A DNA stretch of 6,019 nucleotides from an uncultured Opitutia bacterium (GCA_903829855.1 CAIKRN010000087.1:1-6019); one strand, 5' to 3'; positions 1 to 6,019 are shown, counted from the first letter of the stretch. Program-made: numbers and translations. The notes: generated by a model from the letters alone, not told the origin.

Positions 1-10
1 ACAGAGGCAG

Positions 11-34
11 CTAGGGCAGCACGCGGTGCTGCCC
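11..34 (+). repeat. REP-like palindromic unit A (CTAG-headed)
   Basis: CTAG at 11-14 is followed by a perfect stem: GGCAGCAC (15-22) pairs with GTGCTGCC (26-33) around the loop GCG, and G14-C34 can extend it to 9 bp. The layout matches the other units, but the head is CTAG instead of GTAG. It faces unit B in inverted orientation across a 16-base spacer. Confidence 0.55.
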
Positions 35-50
35 CACCCTCGAGACAGGC

Positions 51-77
51 GGACGCGTCGCCGACGCGTCCCTACCT
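51..77 (-). repeat. REP-like palindromic unit B
   Basis: GGACGCGTCG (51-60) pairs perfectly with CGACGCGTCC (62-71): a 10-bp stem with a 1-base loop, or 9 bp with a 3-base loop. CTACCT follows directly, so on the minus strand the unit reads AGGTAG and then the hairpin, the REP layout. The spacer before it contains GACAGGC, similar to GACAGC before unit C. Confidence 0.65.
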
Positions 78-86
78 AAAGACAGC

Positions 87-113
87 GGATGCGATGTCAT
101 CGCATCCCTACCT
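87..113 (-). repeat. REP-like palindromic unit C
   Basis: GGATGCGATG (87-96) pairs perfectly with CATCGCATCC (98-107), again followed by CTACCT. It has the same orientation as unit B, with the left arms 36 bases apart, but a different stem sequence that is still fully paired. Its right end TCCCTACCTAGC (105-116) is identical to the right end of unit E at 5774-5785. Confidence 0.65.
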
Positions 114-157
114 AGCTTCGCAGCAGGTCCCCACGCGGGGCTTTGCACCGCGGGCCA

Positions 158-221
158 TTGACATTATCGTCACATAACCGAAACCTTTGAGGCTTACGGC
201 GGTTATCCTACTGTCCACCCC
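158..221 (+). promoter_or_regulatory. Possible operon control region: TTGACA box and 7-bp inverted repeat
   Basis: TTGACA at 158-163 is a perfect -35 hexamer in isolation, but the bases 17 positions further on (AAACCT) do not make a -10 box. TATCCT at 204-209 resembles a -10 box (4 of 6 matches) but lacks a good -35 partner; if used, it would give an almost leaderless mRNA. ATAACCG (174-180) and CGGTTAT (200-206) form a perfect inverted repeat with 19 bases between the arms. This could be an operator for a dimeric regulator or chance. No AG-rich ribosome-binding site is seen before ATG 222. The operon needs a promoter somewhere in 1-221 unless it is transcribed from upstream; the exact site is not resolved. 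Confidence 0.25.
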
Positions 222-3200
222 ATGAATTTCCTCACCTTAGTCCTCCGTCGACCGGTCACCCTTGTGGTCTTAGTCATCGGACTTGTCCTGGCCGGCCTCT
301 TTGGCCTGCAGCGCATGGCCAAGGACGTCTTCCCCCCTCTCAACATACCGACCATCTACGTCGCCCAGCCGTTCGGCGGGATGGATGCGGCGCAGATGGA
401 AGGCTTCCTGACGTATTATTACGAATATCACTTCCTGTACATCACTGGCATCGAACACGTCGAATCGAAGAACATTCAGGGGGCGGCGATCATGAAACTC
501 CAGTTCCATCCCGGAACGGACATGTCACAGGCCATGAGCGAGACGGTCAGTTATGTGAATCGGGCGCGTGCCATGATGCCCCCGGGCACCGTGCCGCCGT
601 TCGTCATGCGCTTTGACGCCGGCAGCGTGGCCGTGGGCCAGCTGGTGTTTGCGAGCGAGACACGCAGCGTCGCCCAGCTACAAGATGCCGCGCTCAACAC
701 CGTGCGCCCGCTCTTCGCGACCTTACCTGGCGTATCGGCGCCCCCACCCTTCGGTGGCAGCGCCCGTTCCATCCTCATCAACCTGATCCCGGACCGACTA
801 CGCAGCACCGGGGTCACACCCGAAGAAGTAGCGGCCGCGTTGGCGGGAACGAATACGATTACGCCCGCGGGCAACATCACGCTGGGCGACCAGAACCTGA
901 TCGTTCCCATCAACTCCACGATCAAGAATATCAAAGAATTCGAGAACGTCCCCGTGCGTCCGGGCCAGAACCCGCCTATTCTTATTCGCGATATCGCCCA
1001 AGTCGTCGACGGGGCGGACGCCGTCACCAGTTACGCCCTCGTGGATGGACGCCGCACCGTCTACATCCCCGTCACCAAGCGGTCAGATGCCTCGACCCTT
1101 TCCGTGGTCAGCCTTGTGAAGCAAAACCTCGGCGTCTTCCAGGCAGCCGTTCCCTCGGACATCAAGGTCACGTATGAAATGGACCAGAGCGGCATTGTCG
1201 CGCGGGCCATTGATGACCTTTTCCTTGAAGCCGTCCTCGGGGCCGCACTGACCGGACTGATGGTCCTCATCTTCCTGCGCGACGCACGCAGCACCTTGAT
1301 TGTCGTGATCAATATCCCACTCGCGCTCCTGATGGCGGTGCTGGGACTCTGGCTTGGCGGCCAGACCATCAACCTCATGACCTTAGGCGGCCTGGCCTTG
1401 GCCGTGGGCATCTTGGTCGACGAAGCGACCGTCGCCATCGAGGCCATTCAACAAGAGCGCGAAAAAGGCCTGCCCATCGCGCAAGCTGTGCGTAACGCAA
1501 TTCGAGCGACCGCTGCGCCACGCTTCCTAGCGATGCTATGTGTCGTCGCTGTATTCCTCCCCTCCCTCTTTATGGAAGGCGCGGCTCGGGCGCTATTCCT
1601 GCCGCTGTCGTTGGCCGTCGGGTTCAGCATGATCGCCTCGTTTCTGCTATCCTCCACGCTTTTGCCAGTGCTTGCCATTTGGCTACTACGCAAAGGCGAA
1701 ACCCATCAAGCCGGCTTCTTCGACCGACTCCAGGCACGTTACGCCGGCCTGCTGGGCTCCGTCCTCGCAATGCGCACCGTGGTCGTGCTCGGTGGCCTCA
1801 TCGGCTCCGTCGCCCTACTCGTCTGGCTCACGCCCACCATTGGGCGGGAAATCTTCCCCGCGGCGAACAACGGTCAGCTCCAAGTGCGCCTCCGTGCACC
1901 CGCCGGCACCAAGCTTGATCGCACGGAACAATTCGCCCTCCAGGCCTTGAGTGTGATCAAGGGTGAGATCGGAGCCGAGAACATCGGCACCACCCTCGGA
2001 CTTGTCGGAGTGCATGCGCCCAACTATCCCGTCAGCCTCATCCACGCTTGGAACAGCGGGTCGGATGAAGCTACCTTGCAAGTACAGTTAAAACCCGGGG
2101 CGAAAGTGAACCTCGATCAGGTGAAGGAAAACCTCCGTCGGCGCCTCGGCATCGCGATGCCTGACGTACGCCTCTCCTTCGAACCCGCCGACATCGTCAG
2201 CCGCGTCATGAGCTTCGGCTCGCAGACCCCAGTGGAGATTGCCATCAGCGGACCGACGCTCGCAGATAATCGCAGCCACGCTGACGCCATTCGCAAAGAA
2301 CTCGCCAAGATTCCCGAACTGCGCGACATCCAGTTCGCCCAGAACCTCGATACCCCGACCCTCGAAGTGAATATTAATCGCGAGAAGGCTGGGCTCATGG
2401 GCATCAAACACCATGACGCTGCTCGCTCCGTGGTTGAAGCCACCGGCTCAAGCCGCTTCCTTCTTTCCAGTTATTGGGCGGACCCCAAGACCGGTGTCGC
2501 CTTCCAGGTGCAGGTCCAAATTCCGACGACCCAAACCAAGAACATCGAAGACCTCGCCAACCTACCCGTCGGCGGAACGAATCAAACCTCCGTCTTACTG
2601 CGCTCCATCGCGATCATCAAGGAAAGCACCAGCGTCGCGCAGTATGACCGCTATAACATGCAACGACTCGCGACGCTCACCGCGAATTACGCCGGCACCG
2701 ACCTCGGCCATCTGGCGACCCGGATTGACGAGGCCATCGCCGCCGCGGGCAAGCCGCCGGCTAAGGTGAAAGTCGATCTTCGCGGTCAAGTCACCCCGCT
2801 GCGCGAACTCTTCGCCGGATTGGGTCGGGGGCTGCTGATCGCGCTCTTATTAATCTTACTCTTGCTCACCGCCAACTTCCAGAGCCTCCGCCTAGCCGGA
2901 GTCGTGCTCGCCTCACTTCCCGTCGTCATCGCCGGCGTGCTGCTTGGACTTTACGCCACCCTCTCCACCCTGAACATTGAAAGTTACATCGGAGCCATCA
3001 TGGCCGTCGGCGTCGCCGTCGCGAATTCCATCCTCCTAATTACCGCCGCAGAGCAGGCCCGACGGGCCGGCAAGGATGCCGCCGCCGCGGTACAGGAAGC
3101 TGGCCGCTCTCGCCTACGTGCAATTCTGATGACCTCGCTGGCCATGCTCGCGGGCATGGTGCCGATGGCCATGGGCTGGTCTGAAGCCGGCAGCCAGACC

Positions 3201-3374
3201 GCACCGCTGGCCCGGGCGGTCATGGGTGGCCTACTCTTCGGCACGCTTGCCACGCTCACGTTGGTGCCGGCGCTGTACGCGGCAGTCATGGGCAGCGTCA
3301 CGCGCGATTCTCTTTCCATCGATCCCGACGACCCTCACAGCACCCATTACGCCAAAGACCATGCCGTCTCCTAA
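222..3374 (+). CDS. RND efflux transporter permease subunit (AcrB/HAE-like family)
   Basis: Inner-membrane, proton-driven pump of a tripartite efflux complex. The 1050-residue length matches AcrB-type RND proteins (about 1,050). The start MNFLTLVLRRPVT is the usual short cytoplasmic N-terminus ending in RRPV before TM1 (about 10-30). The fold is duplicated. A first periplasmic loop (about 31-333) carries PPGTVPPFV at 120-128. TM2-TM6 fall near 334-352, 358-376, 385-405, 435-455 and 465-488. TM7 (about 519-538) precedes a second periplasmic loop, and TM8-TM12 fall near 870-886, 892-912, 921-942, 968-988 and 1000-1022. TM4 holds GILVDEATVAIEAI with D400-E401 where AcrB has D407-D408. TM10 holds VGVAVANSILLI with A934 where AcrB has K940. 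The TM11 motif ILMTSLA (968-974) is intact. No AG-rich ribosome-binding site precedes the ATG. The gene is first in the operon and overlaps the adaptor by 14 bases. Family assignment is secure; the substrate (drug, solvent, metal or lipid) is not determinable, although the sequence looks more HAE-like than like the metal pumps CusA/CzcA. Confidence 0.95.
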   Translation: MNFLTLVLRRPVTLVVLVIGLVLAGLFGLQRMAKDVFPPLNIPTIYVAQPFGGMDAAQMEGFLTYYYEYHFLYITGIEHVESKNIQGAAIMKLQFHPGTDMSQAMSETVSYVNRARAMMPPGTVPPFVMRFDAGSVAVGQLVFASETRSVAQLQDAALNTVRPLFATLPGVSAPPPFGGSARSILINLIPDRLRSTGVTPEEVAAALAGTNTITPAGNITLGDQNLIVPINSTIKNIKEFENVPVRPGQNPPILIRDIAQVVDGADAVTSYALVDGRRTVYIPVTKRSDASTLSVVSLVKQNLGVFQAAVPSDIKVTYEMDQSGIVARAIDDLFLEAVLGAALTGLMVLIFLRDARSTLIVVINIPLALLMAVLGLWLGGQTINLMTLGGLALAVGILVDEATVAIEAIQQEREKGLPIAQAVRNAIRATAAPRFLAMLCVVAVFLPSLFMEGAARALFLPLSLAVGFSMIASFLLSSTLLPVLAIWLLRKGETHQAGFFDRLQARYAGLLGSVLAMRTVVVLGGLIGSVALLVWLTPTIGREIFPAANNGQLQVRLRAPAGTKLDRTEQFALQALSVIKGEIGAENIGTTLGLVGVHAPNYPVSLIHAWNSGSDEATLQVQLKPGAKVNLDQVKENLRRRLGIAMPDVRLSFEPADIVSRVMSFGSQTPVEIAISGPTLADNRSHADAIRKELAKIPELRDIQFAQNLDTPTLEVNINREKAGLMGIKHHDAARSVVEATGSSRFLLSSYWADPKTGVAFQVQVQIPTTQTKNIEDLANLPVGGTNQTSVLLRSIAIIKESTSVAQYDRYNMQRLATLTANYAGTDLGHLATRIDEAIAAAGKPPAKVKVDLRGQVTPLRELFAGLGRGLLIALLLILLLLTANFQSLRLAGVVLASLPVVIAGVLLGLYATLSTLNIESYIGAIMAVGVAVANSILLITAAEQARRAGKDAAAAVQEAGRSRLRAILMTSLAMLAGMVPMAMGWSEAGSQTAPLARAVMGGLLFGTLATLTLVPALYAAVMGSVTRDSLSIDPDDPHSTHYAKDHAVS

Positions 3375-4377
3375 ACTCCTCGCACTCCTCGTGAGTGCCG
3401 TCTCGCTGCACGCCGCGGACCTCACCGTCACCCACCTAAAGACGGGGGACATCACTCGGAGCATCCAGCTGCTCGGGGAAGTTCGTCCGAACCAGCAGGT
3501 CGCGCTGTACGCCAAGGTCGGCGGCTACGTGAGCAGCCTCAAGGTCGACATCGGCGATCAAGTCACCGCAGGCGCGGTCCTCGCTGAATTGGAAGTGCCT
3601 GAGCTCGTCGCAGACGAAGCCCGGACGCGGGCCGAACTGACGGTCGCGGCACTTGATTTCAAGCGCGTGCAAGAGGCCTTCAAACAGGCCCCGGACCTCG
3701 TCATGCGTCAGACCGTGGATAACGCCGAAGCGAAACTCGCCGTGGCCAAGGCCCAGCAGGAACGCAACGCCACCCTCCTCGGCTTCGCCAAGATCAAGGC
3801 GCCTTTCGCTGGCACCATCAGCCGCCGCTCCGTGGACAAAGGCGCCTTCGTCCCTGCCGCCACGGGCGGGAGTGCTGGCGGTCAGGCAGCGCTTTTCATC
3901 CTCACCGATGCATCGGTCGTGCGCGTTCAGGCAGCCCTGCCGGAATATGAAGCCAACCTCGTGTCCGTTGGCCAGCCCTTCAGCGTAACCACTGAAGCCA
4001 CCGGCCCTAAGGCTTATGCGGCCAAAGTGACCCGGGTCAGCGGCGTGCTGGATAACCCCAGCAAGACCATGCTCGTCGAAGCAGTCATCCCGAACACTGA
4101 CGGCGCTCTCAAGCCCGGCATGTTCGCCAACGTCAAACTCGGCATCGATGCGCATAAGGCCACGACCCTGCTACCGCTGAATGCAATCGTTATGGAGAAG
4201 GCCGTCGCCACCGCCTACGTCAATGAAGGCGGCAAAGCCCGCCGGCATGTCCTCAAGGCTGGTTTCAACGACGGGGTGAACCTGGAAGTCCTCAGCGGCG
4301 TCACCGCCAACGATGAAATCCTCGTCGTGGGCACCACCGCCATCGCCGACGGCCAAGCCGTCACCCTTGCCAAGTGA
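3361..4377 (+). CDS. RND efflux periplasmic adaptor subunit (membrane fusion protein, HlyD/AcrA family)
   Basis: Periplasmic protein of 338 residues that would bridge the permease and the outer-membrane channel. The chosen ATG at 3361 gives a clean signal peptide (MPSPKLLALLVSAVSLHA, cleavage near 18-19) with no lipobox cysteine. An in-frame ATG 135 bases upstream (3226) would only add residues lying inside the permease gene and would bury the signal peptide. Domains in order: first lipoyl half at about 47-80 (VALYAKVGGYVSSLKVDIGD, ending in AELEVPEL); short alpha-helical hairpin at about 82-142 with its turn near APDLVMRQTVD (110-120); second lipoyl half at about 145-165 (IKAPFAGTISRRSVDKGAFV); beta-barrel at about 183-262 with LKPGMFANVKL (250-260); membrane-proximal domain to the C-terminus. 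The start lies within the last 14 bases of the permease gene and no Shine-Dalgarno is visible, so translational coupling is likely. The adaptor family is clear; which substrate class it serves is not. Confidence 0.93.
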   Translation: MPSPKLLALLVSAVSLHAADLTVTHLKTGDITRSIQLLGEVRPNQQVALYAKVGGYVSSLKVDIGDQVTAGAVLAELEVPELVADEARTRAELTVAALDFKRVQEAFKQAPDLVMRQTVDNAEAKLAVAKAQQERNATLLGFAKIKAPFAGTISRRSVDKGAFVPAATGGSAGGQAALFILTDASVVRVQAALPEYEANLVSVGQPFSVTTEATGPKAYAAKVTRVSGVLDNPSKTMLVEAVIPNTDGALKPGMFANVKLGIDAHKATTLLPLNAIVMEKAVATAYVNEGGKARRHVLKAGFNDGVNLEVLSGVTANDEILVVGTTAIADGQAVTLAK

Positions 4378-5663
4378 TGCGCACCCTCTCGGCCCTCCTC
4401 TGCCTGTTCGTCGCGGGTAACTGCGTCGCCCAGGAAATCGTCGACCTACCAACCGTCCTCAAACTAGCGGGAGCGCAAGGTATCGATATTGAAATCGCGG
4501 AAGCCCGCTTAAAGGAAGCCCGGGCCAACGAAGCCGGCGCCCTCTGGCAATTCTTCCCGACCCTCGCCCCCGGCATCGGCTATCGTAATCATACCGGGCA
4601 ACTGCAGAACTTCGCTGGACCTGTCTCCGACGTCGGCAAGCAATCCGCCTCTGCGGGCGCAACCCTTGCACTGCAACTCGAACTCGGGGAAGCTGTCTAC
4701 CGCCGACTCGCGGCCAAGCAGCTGGCACTCGCGGCGGAGCATAACCTCGCCAGCCAACGCCAGCAGACAATCCTGCAAGCCACGCAGGCATATTTCGATT
4801 TAACCAAGGCGCACCATGCCGTGATCCTGCAGACGGATGCCTTGCAAGTCGCCCGCGAATACCAAGGCCAAATCGCCCGAGGCGTGACAGCGGGAGTCGC
4901 CTTTAAAGGTGACGAACTTCGAGCCGAAGCCCAGGCGAACCGACTCGAGATTCGGCTTCGGCAGGCCGAAGACGCCCGCAGCGCTGAAGCCGCTAAACTC
5001 GCCCAGATCCTGCGATTAAAGATCACCGAGCGCATCATCCCTGCGGACGATCGCCCGCTTCCGCTCATCATCACCGATCGCAGCCGGAAGCTGGATGATT
5101 TCGTCCAAGCTGCTTTACAGAAGCGTCCGGAATTACAAGAAGCCGGTGCGCTGCATGAAGCCGCTCGCCACAACGATGATGCCGCGAATTATGCGCCCCT
5201 GTATCCCACCCTCGGTGCCCAAGTCTTCGCGGGCGGCTTAGGTGGCAGCACCAGTTCCGCTCGCCAGGACTTCGGCAACAGCACGGATACCTTGGTTACC
5301 CTCTCGTGGAAAATTGGTGCGGGTGGTCTTTTTGACAGCACGCGCACCGAAGGAGCCCAAGCACGCCTGCGCCAAAGCCAGCTGAGCGAAACCCGCACGC
5401 GCGACGAGGTCATCCGCCAAGTCGTCGAAGCGCAAGCCCACGTCAGCTTCCTCCGCCAGCAGCTTAAGATCGCGGAACAAGGCATTCGCTCTGCCGAGCA
5501 AGGCTTGAAACTATCCTTGGCCCGCAAGGAATTCGCGGTGGGCATCGTCCTGGAAGCCCTGCAATCCCAGCAGGATCTCATTCAGGCTCGGCTCGACTAC
5601 GCCACCACCGTGGCGGAACTCAATAAAGGCCAGTATCGCCTCAAGATCGCGACAGGCGAGTGA
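4377..5663 (+). CDS. TolC-family outer membrane efflux channel protein
   Basis: Outer-membrane exit duct of the efflux complex, 428 residues counted from ATG 4377. A signal peptide (MRTLSALLCLFVAGNCVA, then QE) directs export. The protein has the two-fold internal repeat of the OEP/TolC family: FFPTLAPGIGYR (59-70) and YPTLGAQVFAGG (276-287) are equivalent strand-entry motifs about 217 residues apart. Each is followed by a beta segment and then long Ala/Gln/Leu-rich helices forming the periplasmic tunnel. The first-half helix motifs AYFDLTKA (138-145) and GVAFKGDELRAEAQ (173-186) and the second-half motif VGIVLEALQSQQDL (from 388) through ARLDYATTVAELNKGQYRL are typical of RND-associated channels. 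The ATG shares its A with the adaptor stop (TGATG), so coupling by re-initiation is likely. A GTG immediately before it (4374) is possible but adds only one residue. A REP-like hairpin begins about 10 bases after the stop. Confidence 0.93.
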   Translation: MRTLSALLCLFVAGNCVAQEIVDLPTVLKLAGAQGIDIEIAEARLKEARANEAGALWQFFPTLAPGIGYRNHTGQLQNFAGPVSDVGKQSASAGATLALQLELGEAVYRRLAAKQLALAAEHNLASQRQQTILQATQAYFDLTKAHHAVILQTDALQVAREYQGQIARGVTAGVAFKGDELRAEAQANRLEIRLRQAEDARSAEAAKLAQILRLKITERIIPADDRPLPLIITDRSRKLDDFVQAALQKRPELQEAGALHEAARHNDDAANYAPLYPTLGAQVFAGGLGGSTSSARQDFGNSTDTLVTLSWKIGAGGLFDSTRTEGAQARLRQSQLSETRTRDEVIRQVVEAQAHVSFLRQQLKIAEQGIRSAEQGLKLSLARKEFAVGIVLEALQSQQDLIQARLDYATTVAELNKGQYRLKIATGE

Positions 5664-5672
5664 GTTGTCTTG

Positions 5673-5700
5673 GGTAGGGCGGGTTGTCCTCAACCCGCCG
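5673..5700 (+). repeat. REP-like palindromic unit D
   Basis: GTAG (5674-5677) is followed by GGCGGGTTG (5678-5686) and its exact complement CAACCCGCC (5691-5699) around the loop TCCT. The hairpin begins about 10 bases after the channel gene stop. It has no U-tract after it, so it is not a standard intrinsic terminator, although it could protect the 3' end of the operon mRNA. Confidence 0.7.
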
Positions 5701-5752
5701 TTGACCCGAGAGAGGACAGGAACTCGATCGAGGTGCGTGCGTCTGTCCGCGG
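5673..5752 (+). repeat. 80-bp direct repeat, copy 1
   Basis: Matches 5940-6019 at 79 of 80 positions; the only difference is the loop base of the leading hairpin. It contains unit D, a spacer with the 10-bp perfect palindrome CTCGATCGAG (5723-5732), and GTCTGTCCGCGG at the end, directly before unit E. Confidence 0.85.
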
Positions 5753-5754
5753 AC

Positions 5755-5781
5755 GGACGGCTGGGGACAGCCGTCCCTACC
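5755..5781 (-). repeat. REP-like palindromic unit E, inverted partner of D
   Basis: GGACGGCTG (5755-5763) pairs with CAGCCGTCC (5768-5776) around the loop GGGA and is followed by CTACC. Read on the minus strand it is GTAG, a 9-bp stem and the loop TCCC, nearly the same design as unit D. Three stem positions differ from D and the opposite arm changes to keep pairing. D and E together form a BIME-like inverted pair with GTAG at both outer ends. Confidence 0.7.
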
Positions 5782-5784
5782 TAG

Positions 5785-5801
5785 CGAAGGCGGAGCCTTC
5801 G
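5785..5801. repeat. Small dyad next to unit E
   Basis: CGAAGGC (5785-5791) pairs with GCCTTCG (5795-5801) around GGA, starting 4 bases after unit E. It is a possible 7-bp hairpin with no T-tract after it, probably part of the repeat neighbourhood. Confidence 0.35.
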
Positions 5802-5939
5802 AGGGGGCACGTGGGCAAGGTGACAAGGGGACATGGGGCGTAAACGAGGACGAGAGGACCTGAGGACACGAGGGCCGGAGAGAGGCAGCGCTAGGCGTGT
5901 TCCTTGTTCTTGGTTCATTGTTTTTTGCAGCGGTCTGAA

Positions 5940-5967
5940 GGTAGGGCGGGTTGTCCCCAACCCGCCG
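5940..5967 (+). repeat. REP-like palindromic unit F (second copy of D)
   Basis: GTAG (5941-5944), GGCGGGTTG (5945-5953), loop TCCC and CAACCCGCC (5958-5966). It is identical to unit D except for one loop base (T at 5690, C at 5957). It opens the second copy of the 80-bp direct repeat. Confidence 0.7.
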
Positions 5968-6019
5968 TTGACCCGAGAGAGGACAGGAACTCGATCGAGG
6001 TGCGTGCGTCTGTCCGCGG
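5940..6019 (+). repeat. 80-bp direct repeat, copy 2 (cut by window end)
   Basis: Second copy of 5673-5752, starting 267 bases later. It runs to the last base of the window without losing identity, so its true length is unknown. The inverted partner (equivalent of unit E) would be expected just beyond the window. It contains the palindrome CTCGATCGAG at 5990-5999. Confidence 0.85.

Larger units (their letters stand above)
5664..6019. other. Gene-free downstream region made of repeats
   Basis: No credible coding sequence is seen. From left to right it holds unit D, a spacer, unit E, the small dyad, a purine-rich stretch (45 of 60 bases at 5821-5880 are A or G, with GAGGAC repeated), a T-rich patch with T6 at 5921-5926, and the second 80-bp repeat copy. 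No intrinsic terminator with stem plus U-tract was found, so where the operon transcript ends is not shown. Confidence 0.6.

Noticed and set aside
1..120. CRISPR array
   Set aside because: The palindromic units differ in sequence, are not regularly spaced by unique spacers, and no cas gene is present.
551..1027. Minus-strand open frame (158 codons) opposite the permease
   Set aside because: Antisense shadow of the permease periplasmic loop with no domain or start signal of its own.
1538..1918. Plus-strand alternative frame inside the permease
   Set aside because: Arg/Pro/His-rich low-complexity translation typical of an out-of-frame read of GC-rich coding DNA.
3226..3360. N-terminal extension of the adaptor from an upstream ATG
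   Set aside because: It would place 45 Arg/Ser-rich residues before an obvious signal peptide and lies inside the permease gene; ATG 3361 fits far better.
3436..4155. Long minus-strand open frame (239 codons) opposite the adaptor
   Set aside because: It lies fully within a well-supported adaptor gene, its composition is that expected of an antisense GC-rich frame, and it shows no recognisable domain.
4374..4376. GTG start for the channel gene
   Set aside because: The adjacent ATG at 4377 makes the common TGATG stop/start overlap and leaves a normal signal peptide.
4416..4433. Lipobox in the channel protein (AGNC)
   Set aside because: Asn just before the Cys and Gly at -2 do not fit the lipobox pattern; an ordinary signal peptidase I site after CVA is more likely.
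5641..5826. Minus-strand open frame (61 codons) across the repeats
   Set aside because: It is built from the palindromic repeat DNA and the gene end, with no family resemblance or start signal.
5901..5926. Intrinsic terminator ending in T6
   Set aside because: No GC-rich stem directly precedes the T-run on either strand.

Overview
The window holds one complete tripartite efflux operon, read left to right on the + strand. It consists of an RND inner-membrane permease (222-3374), a periplasmic adaptor or membrane fusion protein (3361-4377) and a TolC-type outer-membrane channel (4377-5663). Together they would form an envelope-spanning, proton-driven export complex of a diderm bacterium. The genes are welded together: permease and adaptor overlap by 14 bases, and adaptor and channel share one base in TGATG. 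No regulator gene lies in the window, and the substrate cannot be read from the sequence.

The host is probably a high-GC Gram-negative bacterium. Three things lean towards Verrucomicrobiota (Opitutales-like): GC-rich codon use, no clear Shine-Dalgarno sequence before any of the three starts, and intergenic GTAG-headed palindromes of a style I associate with that group. This is inference from style, not proof; Acidobacteriota-like hosts remain possible.

Region by region: 1-120 contains three palindromic units. 121-221 is a short leader with a TTGACA box and a 7-bp inverted repeat, but no confident promoter. 222-5663 is the operon. 5664-6019 has no gene. It contains three more palindromic units, an 80-bp direct repeat present twice at a 267-bp spacing (79/80 identical, second copy cut by the window end), a further small dyad, a purine-rich block and a T-rich patch.

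The most unusual material is non-coding. Six short hairpins share the layout GTAG (CTAG in one) followed by GG and a stem of 8-10 bp, while the stem sequences differ and remain paired. This is the architecture of REP elements and their paired BIME form, which are moved by REP-associated tyrosine transposases (RAYTs). In the protein part, the main oddity is a changed proton-relay set in the permease (Asp-Glu in TM4, Ala where AcrB has its essential Lys in TM10). I see no defence system, CRISPR array, RNA gene or wholly new gene system here.
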